Shown: positions 25,572 to 32,479 of the stretch, in pieces | How the letters are laid out: each line of letters opens with the position of its first letter | How positions within the stretch are numbered: position 1 is the first letter of the stretch | Virus record (IMG/VR): IMGVR_UViG_3300030118_001545 | Span: 1 to 32,479 of that record | Direction: 5' to 3' (one strand) | Source: a virus | DNA length: 32,479 bases | Position numbers and translations under genes: made by a program | The notes under the pieces: model-generated | What the model saw: only the letters and a program-made list of their open reading frames with translations | Told to the model about the DNA's origin: nothing | The model's database searches: none

Positions 25572-25834
25572 TGCCTAAGAAAAAAAGTAAAGTAAAAGGT
25601 GGTGGAACTAGAAAAGTTTGTTTACCCGCAGCTAAAGTTCGTAGCATGTCTAAATCTGAACGTGCTAAAGTAGTTAGAGCTAAACGTAAAGCTGCTAAAG
25701 GTGGTGGATATAGAAGATCTAGTAAGTCAAATGTAAAAGGTGCTCGTAAAAAAGGAGCAACACTACGTGATTGGTTTAAAAAAGAAAACTGGGTACAGGT
25801 AGGTAACCCTAGTAAAAAATGTGGAGATAAATAA
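25571..25834 (+). CDS. Small basic protein D (87 aa)
   Basis: 87 residues, roughly a third Lys/Arg. In order: a Lys/Gly N-terminus, RKVCLPAAKVRSMSKSERAK (about 15-34), a Gly/Ser/Arg linker, then GATLRDWFKKENWVQVG and a terminal KKCGDK with Cys. I recognise this combination as a conserved small protein of marine viruses, with no known function. The basic linker with a short C-terminal fold suggests nucleic-acid binding. It is coupled to gene C by TAATG; the next ATG is 1 base after its stop codon. Confidence 0.7.
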   Translation: MPKKKSKVKGGGTRKVCLPAAKVRSMSKSERAKVVRAKRKAAKGGGYRRSSKSNVKGARKKGATLRDWFKKENWVQVGNPSKKCGDK

Positions 25835-25835
25835 T

Positions 25836-26009
25836 ATGAAATCAAGAGGTTTAGGAGACAGCGTACATAAATTTACAAAAGCAACTGGTATCAAACGAGT
25901 AGTTGATACTGTATCTAAAGGTTTAAATATACCTTGTGGATGTGAAGGTAGAAGACAAGCTTTAAATAATTTAGTACCTTATAACAAACAATTTAAATTA
26001 AGAAAATAA
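25836..26009 (+). CDS. Small protein E (57 aa) with CGC motif
   Basis: 57 residues from ATG 25836; a GTG start at 25821 would overlap gene D and is less likely. Sequence: a basic N-terminus, SVHKFTKATGIKRVVDTVSK helix, then IPCGCEGRRQALNNLVPYN. The CxC followed by Arg/Lys and Leu-Asn before a Pro-Tyr resembles a recurrent hypothetical protein in Bacteroidetes and marine phages. Function unknown. Stop and next start overlap (TAATG). Confidence 0.65.
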   Translation: MKSRGLGDSVHKFTKATGIKRVVDTVSKGLNIPCGCEGRRQALNNLVPYNKQFKLRK

Positions 26010-26122
26010 TGGGATATGCAAGTGCTGCTCAACGTAAAGCAGTTTGGGCAAGTAAAAAAGACGGTGGTAAAGGTAATCCTAACCGTAAAAAGAAAAGAAA
26101 AGTTAAACGTAAAAAGAAATAA
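26009..26122 (+). CDS. Tiny basic protein F (37 aa)
   Basis: 37 residues, 16 of them Lys/Arg, one acidic. N-terminal GYASAAQRKAVWASKKDGGK is a recognisable short phage motif (Ser-x-Ala-Gln-Arg-Lys-Ala). The last 15 residues are nearly all Lys/Arg. No Cys. Such a tail binds nucleic acid non-specifically. It starts within the stop codon of gene E, and gene G begins 2 bases after its own stop codon. Confidence 0.65.
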   Translation: MGYASAAQRKAVWASKKDGGKGNPNRKKKRKVKRKKK

Positions 26123-26124
26123 CT

Positions 26125-26244
26125 ATGCCAGGAAAACACAAGAAGCTTACAGCTAAACAAATGAAAATAGCTAAAATGGCTCCACCTTATAATAAAATAA
26201 CAGGTGCAGATTTTAAAGCATTAAAAAAGAAAAAGAAGTACTAA
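26125..26244 (+). CDS. Tiny basic protein G (39 aa)
   Basis: 39 residues: a basic helix (KHKKLTAKQMKIAKMAPP), a short loop, then a C-terminal Lys run. The 'KQMKIAKMAPPYNKITGADF' pattern is common in small phage proteins of unknown role. It has one acidic residue and no Cys. Coupled to the next gene through TAATG. Confidence 0.65.
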   Translation: MPGKHKKLTAKQMKIAKMAPPYNKITGADFKALKKKKKY

Positions 26245-26495
26245 TGGCTGAACCAAGAAGAACTACTAAAGGTAAAGGTCGTAATTTTAGAACTGTAAAA
26301 GAAGGTGCTGGTATGACTAAAAAAGGAGTAGCAGCATACAGGCGTAAAAACCCAGGCAGTAAACTAAAAACAGCCGTTACTGGTAAGGTAAAACCTGGTA
26401 GCAAAGCTGCTAAGCGTAGAAAGTCGTTTTGTGCAAGATCAAAACACTGGAAAGGTGAAAGAGGTAAAGCTGCTAGACGTAGATGGAAATGTTAA
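26244..26495 (+). CDS. Small basic protein H (83 aa), 'GMTKKGVAAYRRKNPGSKL' family
   Basis: 83 residues with 30 Lys/Arg and only three acidic. The core GMTKKGVAAYRRKNPGSKL (about 23-41), then RKSFCARSKHW and the ending ARRRWKC are a signature I know from very many marine phages and some algal viruses; I believe it corresponds to a DUF6321-type family but cannot verify the number here. Its function is not established. The composition suggests nucleic-acid binding. It closes the tightly coupled run of small genes. Confidence 0.75.
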   Translation: MAEPRRTTKGKGRNFRTVKEGAGMTKKGVAAYRRKNPGSKLKTAVTGKVKPGSKAAKRRKSFCARSKHWKGERGKAARRRWKC

Positions 26496-26509
26496 TTAAA
26501 ATTATCAAA

Positions 26510-26566
26510 ATGAAAAATAAAAAGAACGCTTGCCCGTTTTGTGGCGGTTATTGTGGTCTTTGTTAG
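26510..26566 (+). CDS. 18-aa Cys-rich peptide (possible)
   Basis: ATG 26510, preceded by AATTATCAAA, encodes KNKKNACPFCGGYCGLC then TAG. The C-x2-C-x3-C-x2-C arrangement could bind zinc or a metal cluster. It is very short and uses TAG where neighbours use TAA. Its G/C-rich Cys codons stand out in an otherwise A/T-rich gap (26496-26603), which supports a real peptide. No family recognised. Confidence 0.45.
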   Translation: MKNKKNACPFCGGYCGLC

Positions 26567-26603
26567 TCTACAATAAATAATACTAATTTAAAAAATATTA
26601 AAC

Positions 26604-26969
26604 ATGTTTAAAGATAAAGAATTAAGAGGTTACATAGGTGCTGCTACAGTGTTTTTACTTGTAATGGGACTTTTATTATTTCTGGCATTTTTTGAAATAC
26701 CAGACACAAACAACGATATATTCAAGGTAATAGTCGGTATGTTAGTTGGTTCACTTTCTGTTGTTATTTATACTTTTATAGGTAAAAATCCAGAAGAAGT
26801 TGAAGCACTTAAAGCTAAAAATGAAGCTTTAGAAGACAAAGTATCAGCTATGGTAATTGAAAAAGATAAATTAGAAGCATTATTAAGAGATCTTCAAAAC
26901 GAGATTATAGAAAATTTATCTATAGCTGGTGGTAAGTTTGAGTTTAAAAACAATGGAAAAGTTAAGTAA
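26604..26969 (+). CDS. Two-TM coiled-coil protein, holin-like
   Basis: 121 residues: membrane segments at about 10-31 (IGAATVFLLVMGLLLFLAFF) and 40-60 (VIVGMLVGSLSVVIYTFIG), then a long coiled coil (64-105, KNPEEVEALKAKNEALEDKV onward) and a basic end. Size, two TM helices and a position just before a cell-wall peptidase fit a class II holin or a membrane-anchored lysis regulator. The coiled coil is longer than in most holins. Its 3' end overlaps the peptidase start by 17 bases. Confidence 0.6.
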   Translation: MFKDKELRGYIGAATVFLLVMGLLLFLAFFEIPDTNNDIFKVIVGMLVGSLSVVIYTFIGKNPEEVEALKAKNEALEDKVSAMVIEKDKLEALLRDLQNEIIENLSIAGGKFEFKNNGKVK

Positions 26970-27388
26970 ACACGTAAGTTACCGTGAAGGTGTGTATAGC
27001 AGAACAGCACAAAGACTTGGATTAAAAAATGATCCGTCTGATGTTCATTTAGCTAACATGAGGCTTATATCAGAAAAAGTATTTGAACCTCTTAGAGAGT
27101 TTGTAGGAGGTCCTATAAAGATAAATTCGTTTTATCGGTGGATCGTCAAAATCACAACATTGTCACGGACAAGCAATTGATATTGATGACACTTTTGGAC
27201 ATGCTACTAACGCTGTTATGTATAATTGGATTAAAGAGAATTTAAACTTTGATCAAATGATATGGGAGTTTGGCGATGATAATAATCCTAATTGGGTGCA
27301 TGTTAGCTATGTGTCACCTGAAGAAAATAGAAACAGATGCTTAAAAGCATATAAAGAAAATGGTAAGACTAAATACATGGTAATATGA
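26953..27388 (+). pseudogene. M15-type peptidoglycan peptidase (endolysin), frame-broken
   Basis: The 5' part (ATG 26953, frame 1) encodes 62 expected residues ending INSFYR, then runs into unrelated sequence and a stop codon at 27180. The 3' part continues in frame 2 from about 27137 with GGSSKSQHCHGQAIDIDD, the SxHxxGxAxD zinc motif of VanY/M15 peptidases, and later NPNWVHVSY, the third-ligand region, ending TGA 27388. In intact relatives about eight residues (roughly S..LN.AI) join FYR to GGSS; these are absent. The damage therefore looks like a ~26-base deletion rather than a simple one-base slip. All metal ligands lie after the break, so the short product should be inactive. It could also be an assembly error in a metagenomic genome. 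Confidence 0.7.
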
Positions 27389-27525
27389 AAAAAGAAAAAT
27401 TAAACTTTAAACCTCACAAAATGTATTGTAAAGATGGTAGTGTAAAAGATGCTACAACATATAATTTACATTTAAAATATAAGAAAATGGGTTGTGGACA
27501 TAGCCCTAAGAAAAATAAAAAATAA
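27385..27525 (+). CDS. Small basic protein I (46 aa)
   Basis: 46 residues starting in ATGA overlap with the peptidase stop codon. Sequence features: KPHKMYCKDGSVKDATTYNL, then YKKMGCGHSPKK with a Lys-rich end. The 'PHKMY..G..V..A.T...HL' pattern resembles a widespread small phage protein without known function. Two Cys and three His could bind metal. It is separated from the main cluster of small genes by the lysis genes. Confidence 0.65.
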   Translation: MKKEKLNFKPHKMYCKDGSVKDATTYNLHLKYKKMGCGHSPKKNKK

Positions 27526-27536
27526 AAACAACTAAA

Positions 27537-30500
27537 ATGCCTAGAATACATACAATAACAACAGACACCGTACTTTCAGATAATGATATGTTATTGGGAA
27601 CTGACGGAGCTAATGGTGCTAATAATGCAACAAAAAACTTTAGCTTTGGTGTTTTCAAAAATTACATAACAAGTAATGTCACATTTACAGGAGACACATT
27701 TATAAGTGGCGGTAACCTTACACTTGATAATAATTATTACCTAAAAGGAAAGCTTACTAACGGTACAGCTATAGATTTAATAGGTGTAAAGAACAACAAC
27801 TTAGTAACAATATCAGATGACGCTCAAGAAACACACATTGGACCAATTGGTGGTAATACAAACTTTCAAGTAAATGGTGCACTTGTTTTAACAGGAGCCG
27901 CTGTTTTAAATGGAGCTATGACAGTAGCTGGAAATACTACTTTAGGTAATGCTTTGACAGATACGGTTACAGTTGCTGGTGATGCTACTTTTAATCGCGA
28001 TGTAACTATTACTCGTAACCTAACAGTAAACGGTACAATTAATCTAGGCGATGCTGATACTGATAGTGTTGTTTTTGGAGCAGATGTAGACTCGCATATA
28101 TTACCAGATGACGACAAAACATTTGACTTAGGTAGTTCATCTAAACAATGGAGAGAGCTTTATGCAAAAGGCGCTAGCTTTGAAGCAGATATTAATGTTG
28201 GTGGTATTTCTAATTTAAAAGCTGTAAACGTAGGTGTTAATGGTGATGGTCATGTAGTTAAGTTTTTTGGTGATACGTCTGGTAGAAAAATTGATTTTGA
28301 TCCAACTGGTAATGCAAGCCTAAACTTTACTGATACTACTATGGCTAAGTTTGGTGATTCAGGTGATCTTCAAATATATCACAATGGTACAGCAAACTAC
28401 ATTGACAGTAATGGTGGTCAAATGTTTTTAAGAGCATCTGTATCAGATGGTAAAATGTTTTTTATGGGTGATGATGGTAACGGTGGTTATGCAGAATACT
28501 TTTATTTAGATGGTGCTGCTGCTGTTTACGATAGTAACCAAGGTCAAGCTGTTTCTGTAGAAACTAGATTTCCACCAGATTCAAAAGCAACTTTTGGTAT
28601 TACTGGTTCAATGCAAACAAGTTTATGGAATAGTAATGCTGGAGACTTCTTTATGTCAGAAACAGGTGGTGGTAACATGAACTTCCATACTGATGGTACT
28701 CATATATTATTTGGTAAAAGAGGAGCTGGTGCAACTCATCAAGCACCTTTAACTGGCGCTGAAACAATGGCTAAGTTTATTGCTGATGGTGCTGTAGAGC
28801 TCTACCACGATAATGCTAAAAAATTAGAAACAACAGCAACTGGTATAACAGTTACTGGTAGTATAGCTGGTGCATTAAACACAATTGGTGGAACACTTCA
28901 TGATCCAACGTTTACAGGAACAGTTACTTCAAACGCTAACTTAATAGTTTTAGCTGGTCAAGATACTGCTGCTCAAATAGAGTTAAAAGCAGATGCTGGA
29001 GATAATAACGATGATCATTGGAAACTTTCAGCTGAACCTAATGCTACATTTAAAATATTAACAAGAGATGGTGGTACTTATAGTTCTGCTGTAGATTTTG
29101 TTTCTAGTAATAAAAACGCATACTTTAAAGGAGATATTAGTGTTCTTGATAATAAAAAGCTTTTAGTTGGTAGTGGAGAAGATTTACAAATATTTCACGA
29201 TGGTAGTGATTCATATGTTTCAGACACAGGCGATGGTAATTTATACTTAAAAGGTGGTAACCAAGTTAGAATAGTTGGTGATACTGCTAACTCAGATGAA
29301 ATATGGGCAGTGTTTGGTCAAGATGCTGCAGAGCTTTGGTTTAACGGTAATAAAAAGCTTGAAACAACTAGCTTTGGTGTACAAACAACTGGTAGTTTAA
29401 ATATTCATGGAGCTTATCAGTTTCCTATAACTGATGGAACAAATGGTCAGGTTTTAAAAACAAATGGTAATGGAACTTTATCTTTTGCAGACGATATTGG
29501 AGCATTGTTAGGTATTCAAGAGGGTGGTGAATTTACAAACTCTTTAATTGTAGGTCATGCTACAACAGGTACGTTAACATCTGCTCTAGGTAATACAGGT
29601 GTTGGTGTTGGTGTTATAAATGCTATAACAACAGGTGATCACAATGCTGCTTTAGGGCATGATGCTCTTGGAGCTTTAACAACAGGTGGTTCAAACGTTG
29701 CTATAGGTAAACAAGCTTTATTTAGCTCTGTTGTTGATAGTAATAACGTTGCAATTGGTAAAGATGCTTTATATAGTTTAACAAACTCTAACGTAGCAAG
29801 TCCAGTTTCTGGTGAAGCACAAAATAACGTTGCTATAGGTTGGCAAGCTGGTAATGGTATTACAACTGGTACTAACAATATTGTTATAGGTTACAATGCT
29901 GATGCATCTAGTGCTACAGCAAACAACGAGATAACAATAGGTAACACTAGTCACACTTTACTTAGAATACCTGGTTTAGGAACAACAAATGACAACGTAT
30001 TAAAATATAGCTCAGCCGCTGGAGGTTGGGTAGCTGGTACAAGTCCTTCTGCTTCTGGAGTTCCATTTAAATTAGGTGGAAATGGTTTTGGTGGAACAAC
30101 TAATCCTTCTTTATTAATTGGTCACGATGTAACAGGTGATCTTTCAAGCAACACTAGTTCAGATGGCTTTGCAAACGTTGGAGTTGGTCACGGAGCTTTA
30201 GAAGATATTACAGAAGGTGTTCACAACTCTGTAGTTGGTTTTGATGCTGGAGCTAAATTAACAGTTGGTGATAGCAATACGTTTATGGGTGCTTATGCTG
30301 GTAACCAAATAGTAGAAATGAAGTACAATGTACTAATAGGTGGCGAAGCAGGTCGTTTTATTGATACAGGTGATGCTACTAACCCTAGCACAAATGTTAA
30401 TTCTCATAACGTAGGTATAGGTTATCACGCATTAAAAGGTAGTTCTTCACAACGAATAACAGGTACTAATAACGTTGCTATTGGATCAGGCGCAATGGAT

Positions 30501-31211
30501 TCACCTACAACAGCAACTGGAAACGTTGCTATTGGTAAAGATGCTGGTGAAAACCTATATGACGGAGACTTCAATGTTATGATAGGTTATCAATCAGGTG
30601 ATGGTGGTGGAGGTGAAGGAAATCAAAACACTTTAGTTGGTGCTAATACAGATCTTACTTCTTCTGGCGCTTCAGGAAACGTATTGATAGGTTACAGTAT
30701 TACTACTAGTAATAGCAACTATACTCAAATAGGTAACAATAACACTCAGCAAGCAATAATAAAAGGACTTAAAAGAGAGGTTTCTAGTTTTGAAGAAAAT
30801 GGTCAAGCTCAAAGAAATCATATACATGTTCTTGATGCAACTGGCGATTTAACAGTAACTCTTCCTGATAGTGGTTCAGATTCAAGTCTTATAGGTATGT
30901 CATTTACTTTTGTAACAAAAACAGCACCTTCTACTGGTAACGTTCATAAAATTAAATGTAATGATACTAACAACGAAAGTATATTTGGTAGTATCTTAGC
31001 AACAAAAGCTAGTAGTGCTGGTTCTGATTTTATGCAAACAGATGATGCTACAATAGCTGATGGTAGAAGCGCTATAAACCTTAATGGTACTACACAAGGT
31101 GGTAGAGAAGGAACTCATATAACACTTACTTGTATTGCTGCTGACACTTGGCTTGTTGAAGGTACTATGAGATACAGTGGAACATTTGCTAGCTCATTCT
31201 CTAATAGCTAA
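27537..31211 (+). CDS. Tail fibre with YadA-head-like repeats
   Basis: A 1224-aa protein likely to recognise the host surface. The N-terminus (PRIHTITTDTVLSDNDMLLG) is typical of fibres of marine phages and should attach to the tail. Residues 60-220 are short beta repeats. Two LQIYHNGTANYIDSNG-like repeats sit near residues 275 and 550. Two blocks of left-handed beta-roll repeats (NVAIG..A, GIGYHAL, NVLIGG) lie at about 690-810 and 875-1080, as in trimeric autotransporter (YadA) heads. The last ~145 residues form a different beta domain (VTLPDSGSDSSLIGMSFTFV). No S74-type peptidase chaperone dyad is evident. It starts 11 bases after the preceding small gene and is the last gene of the operon. 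Confidence 0.8.
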   Translation: MPRIHTITTDTVLSDNDMLLGTDGANGANNATKNFSFGVFKNYITSNVTFTGDTFISGGNLTLDNNYYLKGKLTNGTAIDLIGVKNNNLVTISDDAQETHIGPIGGNTNFQVNGALVLTGAAVLNGAMTVAGNTTLGNALTDTVTVAGDATFNRDVTITRNLTVNGTINLGDADTDSVVFGADVDSHILPDDDKTFDLGSSSKQWRELYAKGASFEADINVGGISNLKAVNVGVNGDGHVVKFFGDTSGRKIDFDPTGNASLNFTDTTMAKFGDSGDLQIYHNGTANYIDSNGGQMFLRASVSDGKMFFMGDDGNGGYAEYFYLDGAAAVYDSNQGQAVSVETRFPPDSKATFGITGSMQTSLWNSNAGDFFMSETGGGNMNFHTDGTHILFGKRGAGATHQAPLTGAETMAKFIADGAVELYHDNAKKLETTATGITVTGSIAGALNTIGGTLHDPTFTGTVTSNANLIVLAGQDTAAQIELKADAGDNNDDHWKLSAEPNATFKILTRDGGTYSSAVDFVSSNKNAYFKGDISVLDNKKLLVGSGEDLQIFHDGSDSYVSDTGDGNLYLKGGNQVRIVGDTANSDEIWAVFGQDAAELWFNGNKKLETTSFGVQTTGSLNIHGAYQFPITDGTNGQVLKTNGNGTLSFADDIGALLGIQEGGEFTNSLIVGHATTGTLTSALGNTGVGVGVINAITTGDHNAALGHDALGALTTGGSNVAIGKQALFSSVVDSNNVAIGKDALYSLTNSNVASPVSGEAQNNVAIGWQAGNGITTGTNNIVIGYNADASSATANNEITIGNTSHTLLRIPGLGTTNDNVLKYSSAAGGWVAGTSPSASGVPFKLGGNGFGGTTNPSLLIGHDVTGDLSSNTSSDGFANVGVGHGALEDITEGVHNSVVGFDAGAKLTVGDSNTFMGAYAGNQIVEMKYNVLIGGEAGRFIDTGDATNPSTNVNSHNVGIGYHALKGSSSQRITGTNNVAIGSGAMDSPTTATGNVAIGKDAGENLYDGDFNVMIGYQSGDGGGGEGNQNTLVGANTDLTSSGASGNVLIGYSITTSNSNYTQIGNNNTQQAIIKGLKREVSSFEENGQAQRNHIHVLDATGDLTVTLPDSGSDSSLIGMSFTFVTKTAPSTGNVHKIKCNDTNNESIFGSILATKASSAGSDFMQTDDATIADGRSAINLNGTTQGGREGTHITLTCIAADTWLVEGTMRYSGTFASSFSNS

Positions 31212-31228
31212 AAACGGTTAAAAAAAAA

Positions 31229-31253
31229 GGGGATCGAAAGATCCCCAATTTTT
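31229..31253. terminator. Bidirectional terminator between convergent genes
   Basis: Perfect 7-bp stem GGGGATC (31229-31235) and GATCCCC (31240-31246) with a GAAA loop. It is followed by AATTTTT on the + strand and preceded by a run of nine A residues (31220-31228), which reads as T-run on the - strand. It therefore ends both the late operon and the reductase transcript. Confidence 0.9.
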
Positions 31254-31267
31254 ACAAACTAACTAAA

Positions 31268-32479
31268 CTAACCGTCGCAGCTTAAACACTGCTCATTCAT
31301 AGCGTTTTCAGCTATGTCACCTCTGAGGACCGATTCGGTCCTCATGTAGTATAAGGTCTTTATTCCTTTTTTCCAAGCCTCTAAATGTATTTTATTAATC
31401 CACTTAGGTTCTGCTTGTGAAGGAAAAGCCAAGTTCAAACTAACAGACTGATCTATGTACTGTTGACGTATACCCGCCTGATTAACTAGTTCTAGTTGAT
31501 TTATTTCCTTAAAAGTTTTATAAACCTCTTTCATAGGTATTTTATGCTCACCGACTGTAATTTTGTCAAAAGCTTTTATACCTTGTACAGAACCACCATC
31601 TTTCAATATCTGGCTCCATATTTTTTCTGTATTTAAATTATTCTTTTTTAATTCATCGACCAGCGTAGGGTTCTTACGTATGAACGTGCCTTTAGCAGAC
31701 TGGTCTGTAAAAACGTTAGCAGCCCATGGTTCAATTCCAGGACTAATATTCCCAGATAACTTACTATTACTAACAGTAGGAGCAATAGCTCTGAGATGTG
31801 TGTTCCTAAATCCAGTACCAACGCACCAAAGCGGTTCGCCGAACGTTTCAGCCAATGCCATACTTGCTCTTTCTGATTCGATTTTAATTTGTGAGAATAT
31901 TCTTCTTGTTTCATATTGTGCTAATAATCCCTCGAAAGGTAAACCTTTTTGTTGTAAATAAGTATGCCAACCTAATACTCCTAATCCTAATGCTCTACCT
32001 TTTTCTGCAGATCTTACAGAGTTTTCAAAACCTTTTCTATATTTAGCTTTTTGTATAAACTCTTCTAGTACTCCATCTAAAAACCATATACTGTCATATA
32101 TTAAGTTAGAATTTTTCCACTCTTTATATTTAGCTAGGTTTAAACTAGATAAACAACATACAAAGCTATGGTTCTCATCTGTATGTAATACTATCTCACT
32201 ACATATATTAGTCATAAATACTTTTAAAGCATTGTCTTTGTATGCAGCAGGATTATTCTTGTTAACATTACCTTTAAACATTATATAAGGCTCACCTGTA
32301 GCTTTACGCTTTTGTAACAGTTTACCCCATTTACGTCTTGCAACTTTATCACCAGCCATAAGCTTACGCATAAACTTATCACCAATAATTGTGCATTGAT
32401 GCATGTTTAATGATTGTCTATTAACATCACCTTTAGGTTCTCTTATTTCCAACCAGTCTTCCCAGTCTTTGTGTTCTAT
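31268..32479 (-). CDS. nrdA: Class I ribonucleotide reductase, alpha subunit (C-terminal part)
   Basis: Reduces ribonucleotides to deoxyribonucleotides for phage DNA synthesis, with a beta subunit not in this window. The frame is open to the window edge (at least 403 residues; a TTG at 32452 is internal). Seen motifs: TNICSEI (catalytic Cys at 32201-32203 and Glu), CCLSSLNL (second active-site Cys), GLGVLGWHTYL, the IAPT...SNSKLSGNISPGIEP loop, TLYYMR with the paired radical-transfer tyrosines (31346-31351), and a C-terminal QCLSCDG with the shuttle CxxC. The N-terminal ATP-cone region would lie outside. The gene converges on the late operon and probably belongs to an oppositely oriented DNA-metabolism module. 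A 9-bp inverted repeat lies within the coding sequence at 31324-31344. Confidence 0.92.
   Translation of the reverse strand: MEHKDWEDWLEIREPKGDVNRQSLNMHQCTIIGDKFMRKLMAGDKVARRKWGKLLQKRKATGEPYIMFKGNVNKNNPAAYKDNALKVFMTNICSEIVLHTDENHSFVCCLSSLNLAKYKEWKNSNLIYDSIWFLDGVLEEFIQKAKYRKGFENSVRSAEKGRALGLGVLGWHTYLQQKGLPFEGLLAQYETRRIFSQIKIESERASMALAETFGEPLWCVGTGFRNTHLRAIAPTVSNSKLSGNISPGIEPWAANVFTDQSAKGTFIRKNPTLVDELKKNNLNTEKIWSQILKDGGSVQGIKAFDKITVGEHKIPMKEVYKTFKEINQLELVNQAGIRQQYIDQSVSLNLAFPSQAEPKWINKIHLEAWKKGIKTLYYMRTESVLRGDIAENAMNEQCLSCDG
31324..31344 (-). other. Perfect hairpin inside nrdA coding sequence
   Basis: On the - strand TGAGGACCG, loop AAT, CGGTCCTCA: nine perfect pairs, six of them G-C, in an otherwise A/T-rich genome. 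It begins within the ATG codon that follows the paired-tyrosine codons and uses codons (GTC, CTC, ACC, TCG) rare nearby. Function unknown. Confidence 0.6.

Noticed and set aside
25821-25835. GTG start for small protein E
   Set aside because: It lies inside gene D; ATG 25836 directly after the stop codon is the typical arrangement of this cluster.
27130-27145. Programmed ribosomal frameshift in the M15 gene
   Set aside because: No slippery sequence is evident, and a one-base shift would still lack about eight residues normally present between FYR and GGS, so a deletion explains it better.
1-32479. tRNA genes, CRISPR arrays, insertion sequences, integrase or attachment sites
   Set aside because: I saw no cloverleaf candidates, regular spaced repeats, transposase motifs or recombinase genes on either strand.

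Overview
The window is part of an AT-rich tailed-phage genome. It holds almost the whole virion-assembly and lysis/accessory half, ending in a convergent nucleotide-metabolism gene. The gene set is portal, acidic scaffold, major capsid protein, head protein, two connector/ring proteins, a very large tail nozzle, a cupin-like protein and three presumed ejection proteins. Order and motifs point to a short-tailed (podoviral) marine phage with an architecture like that of crAss-like phages (Crassvirales). I infer a Bacteroidetes, probably flavobacterial, host: starts are preceded by A/T-rich stretches with no Shine-Dalgarno sequence, and two exported proteins have signal peptides ending in the Bacteroidetes-style 'AQ'. 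Exact taxonomy cannot be settled from the sequence alone.

Layout on the + strand: (1) 1-5777 head module: portal (5' end cut by the window), scaffold, capsid, then a head-associated protein. A GC-rich hairpin terminator follows the capsid gene. A 25-base leader sequence occurs twice, just before the scaffold gene and just before the post-capsid gene. (2) 5837-13669 connector and tail: two ring/adaptor proteins, a nozzle split over two genes (1354 + about 449 aa) and a cupin-like protein. (3) 13671-23216 ejection module: three genes of 226, 648 and 2297 aa in the T7 gp14-gp15-gp16 order. The 2297-aa protein carries a zinc-protease HExxH site, a complete HAD-phosphatase motif set and a Gly/Ala-rich membrane-active segment. 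(4) 23267-25160 envelope cassette: an exported beta-barrel-like protein, a one-TM coiled-coil protein, and an exported thioredoxin-fold protein that has lost its CxxC. (5) 25164-26566 a run of eight very small, strongly basic proteins plus an 18-aa Cys-rich peptide, mostly translationally coupled (TAATG). (6) 26604-27525 lysis-like genes: a two-TM holin-like protein, an M15 peptidase broken by a frame change that looks like a ~26-base deletion, and another small basic protein. (7) 27537-31211 a 1224-aa tail fibre with YadA-head-like repeats.

A bidirectional hairpin terminator (31229-31253) separates this late operon from a converging class I ribonucleotide reductase alpha gene on the - strand, whose 5' end lies outside the window. 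No tRNA, CRISPR array, insertion sequence or integrase is visible.

The most interesting observations are the packed cluster of tiny basic genes, the giant multi-enzyme ejection protein, the damaged M15 lysin, the split nozzle, and the phage-encoded outer-membrane/thioredoxin-like cassette.
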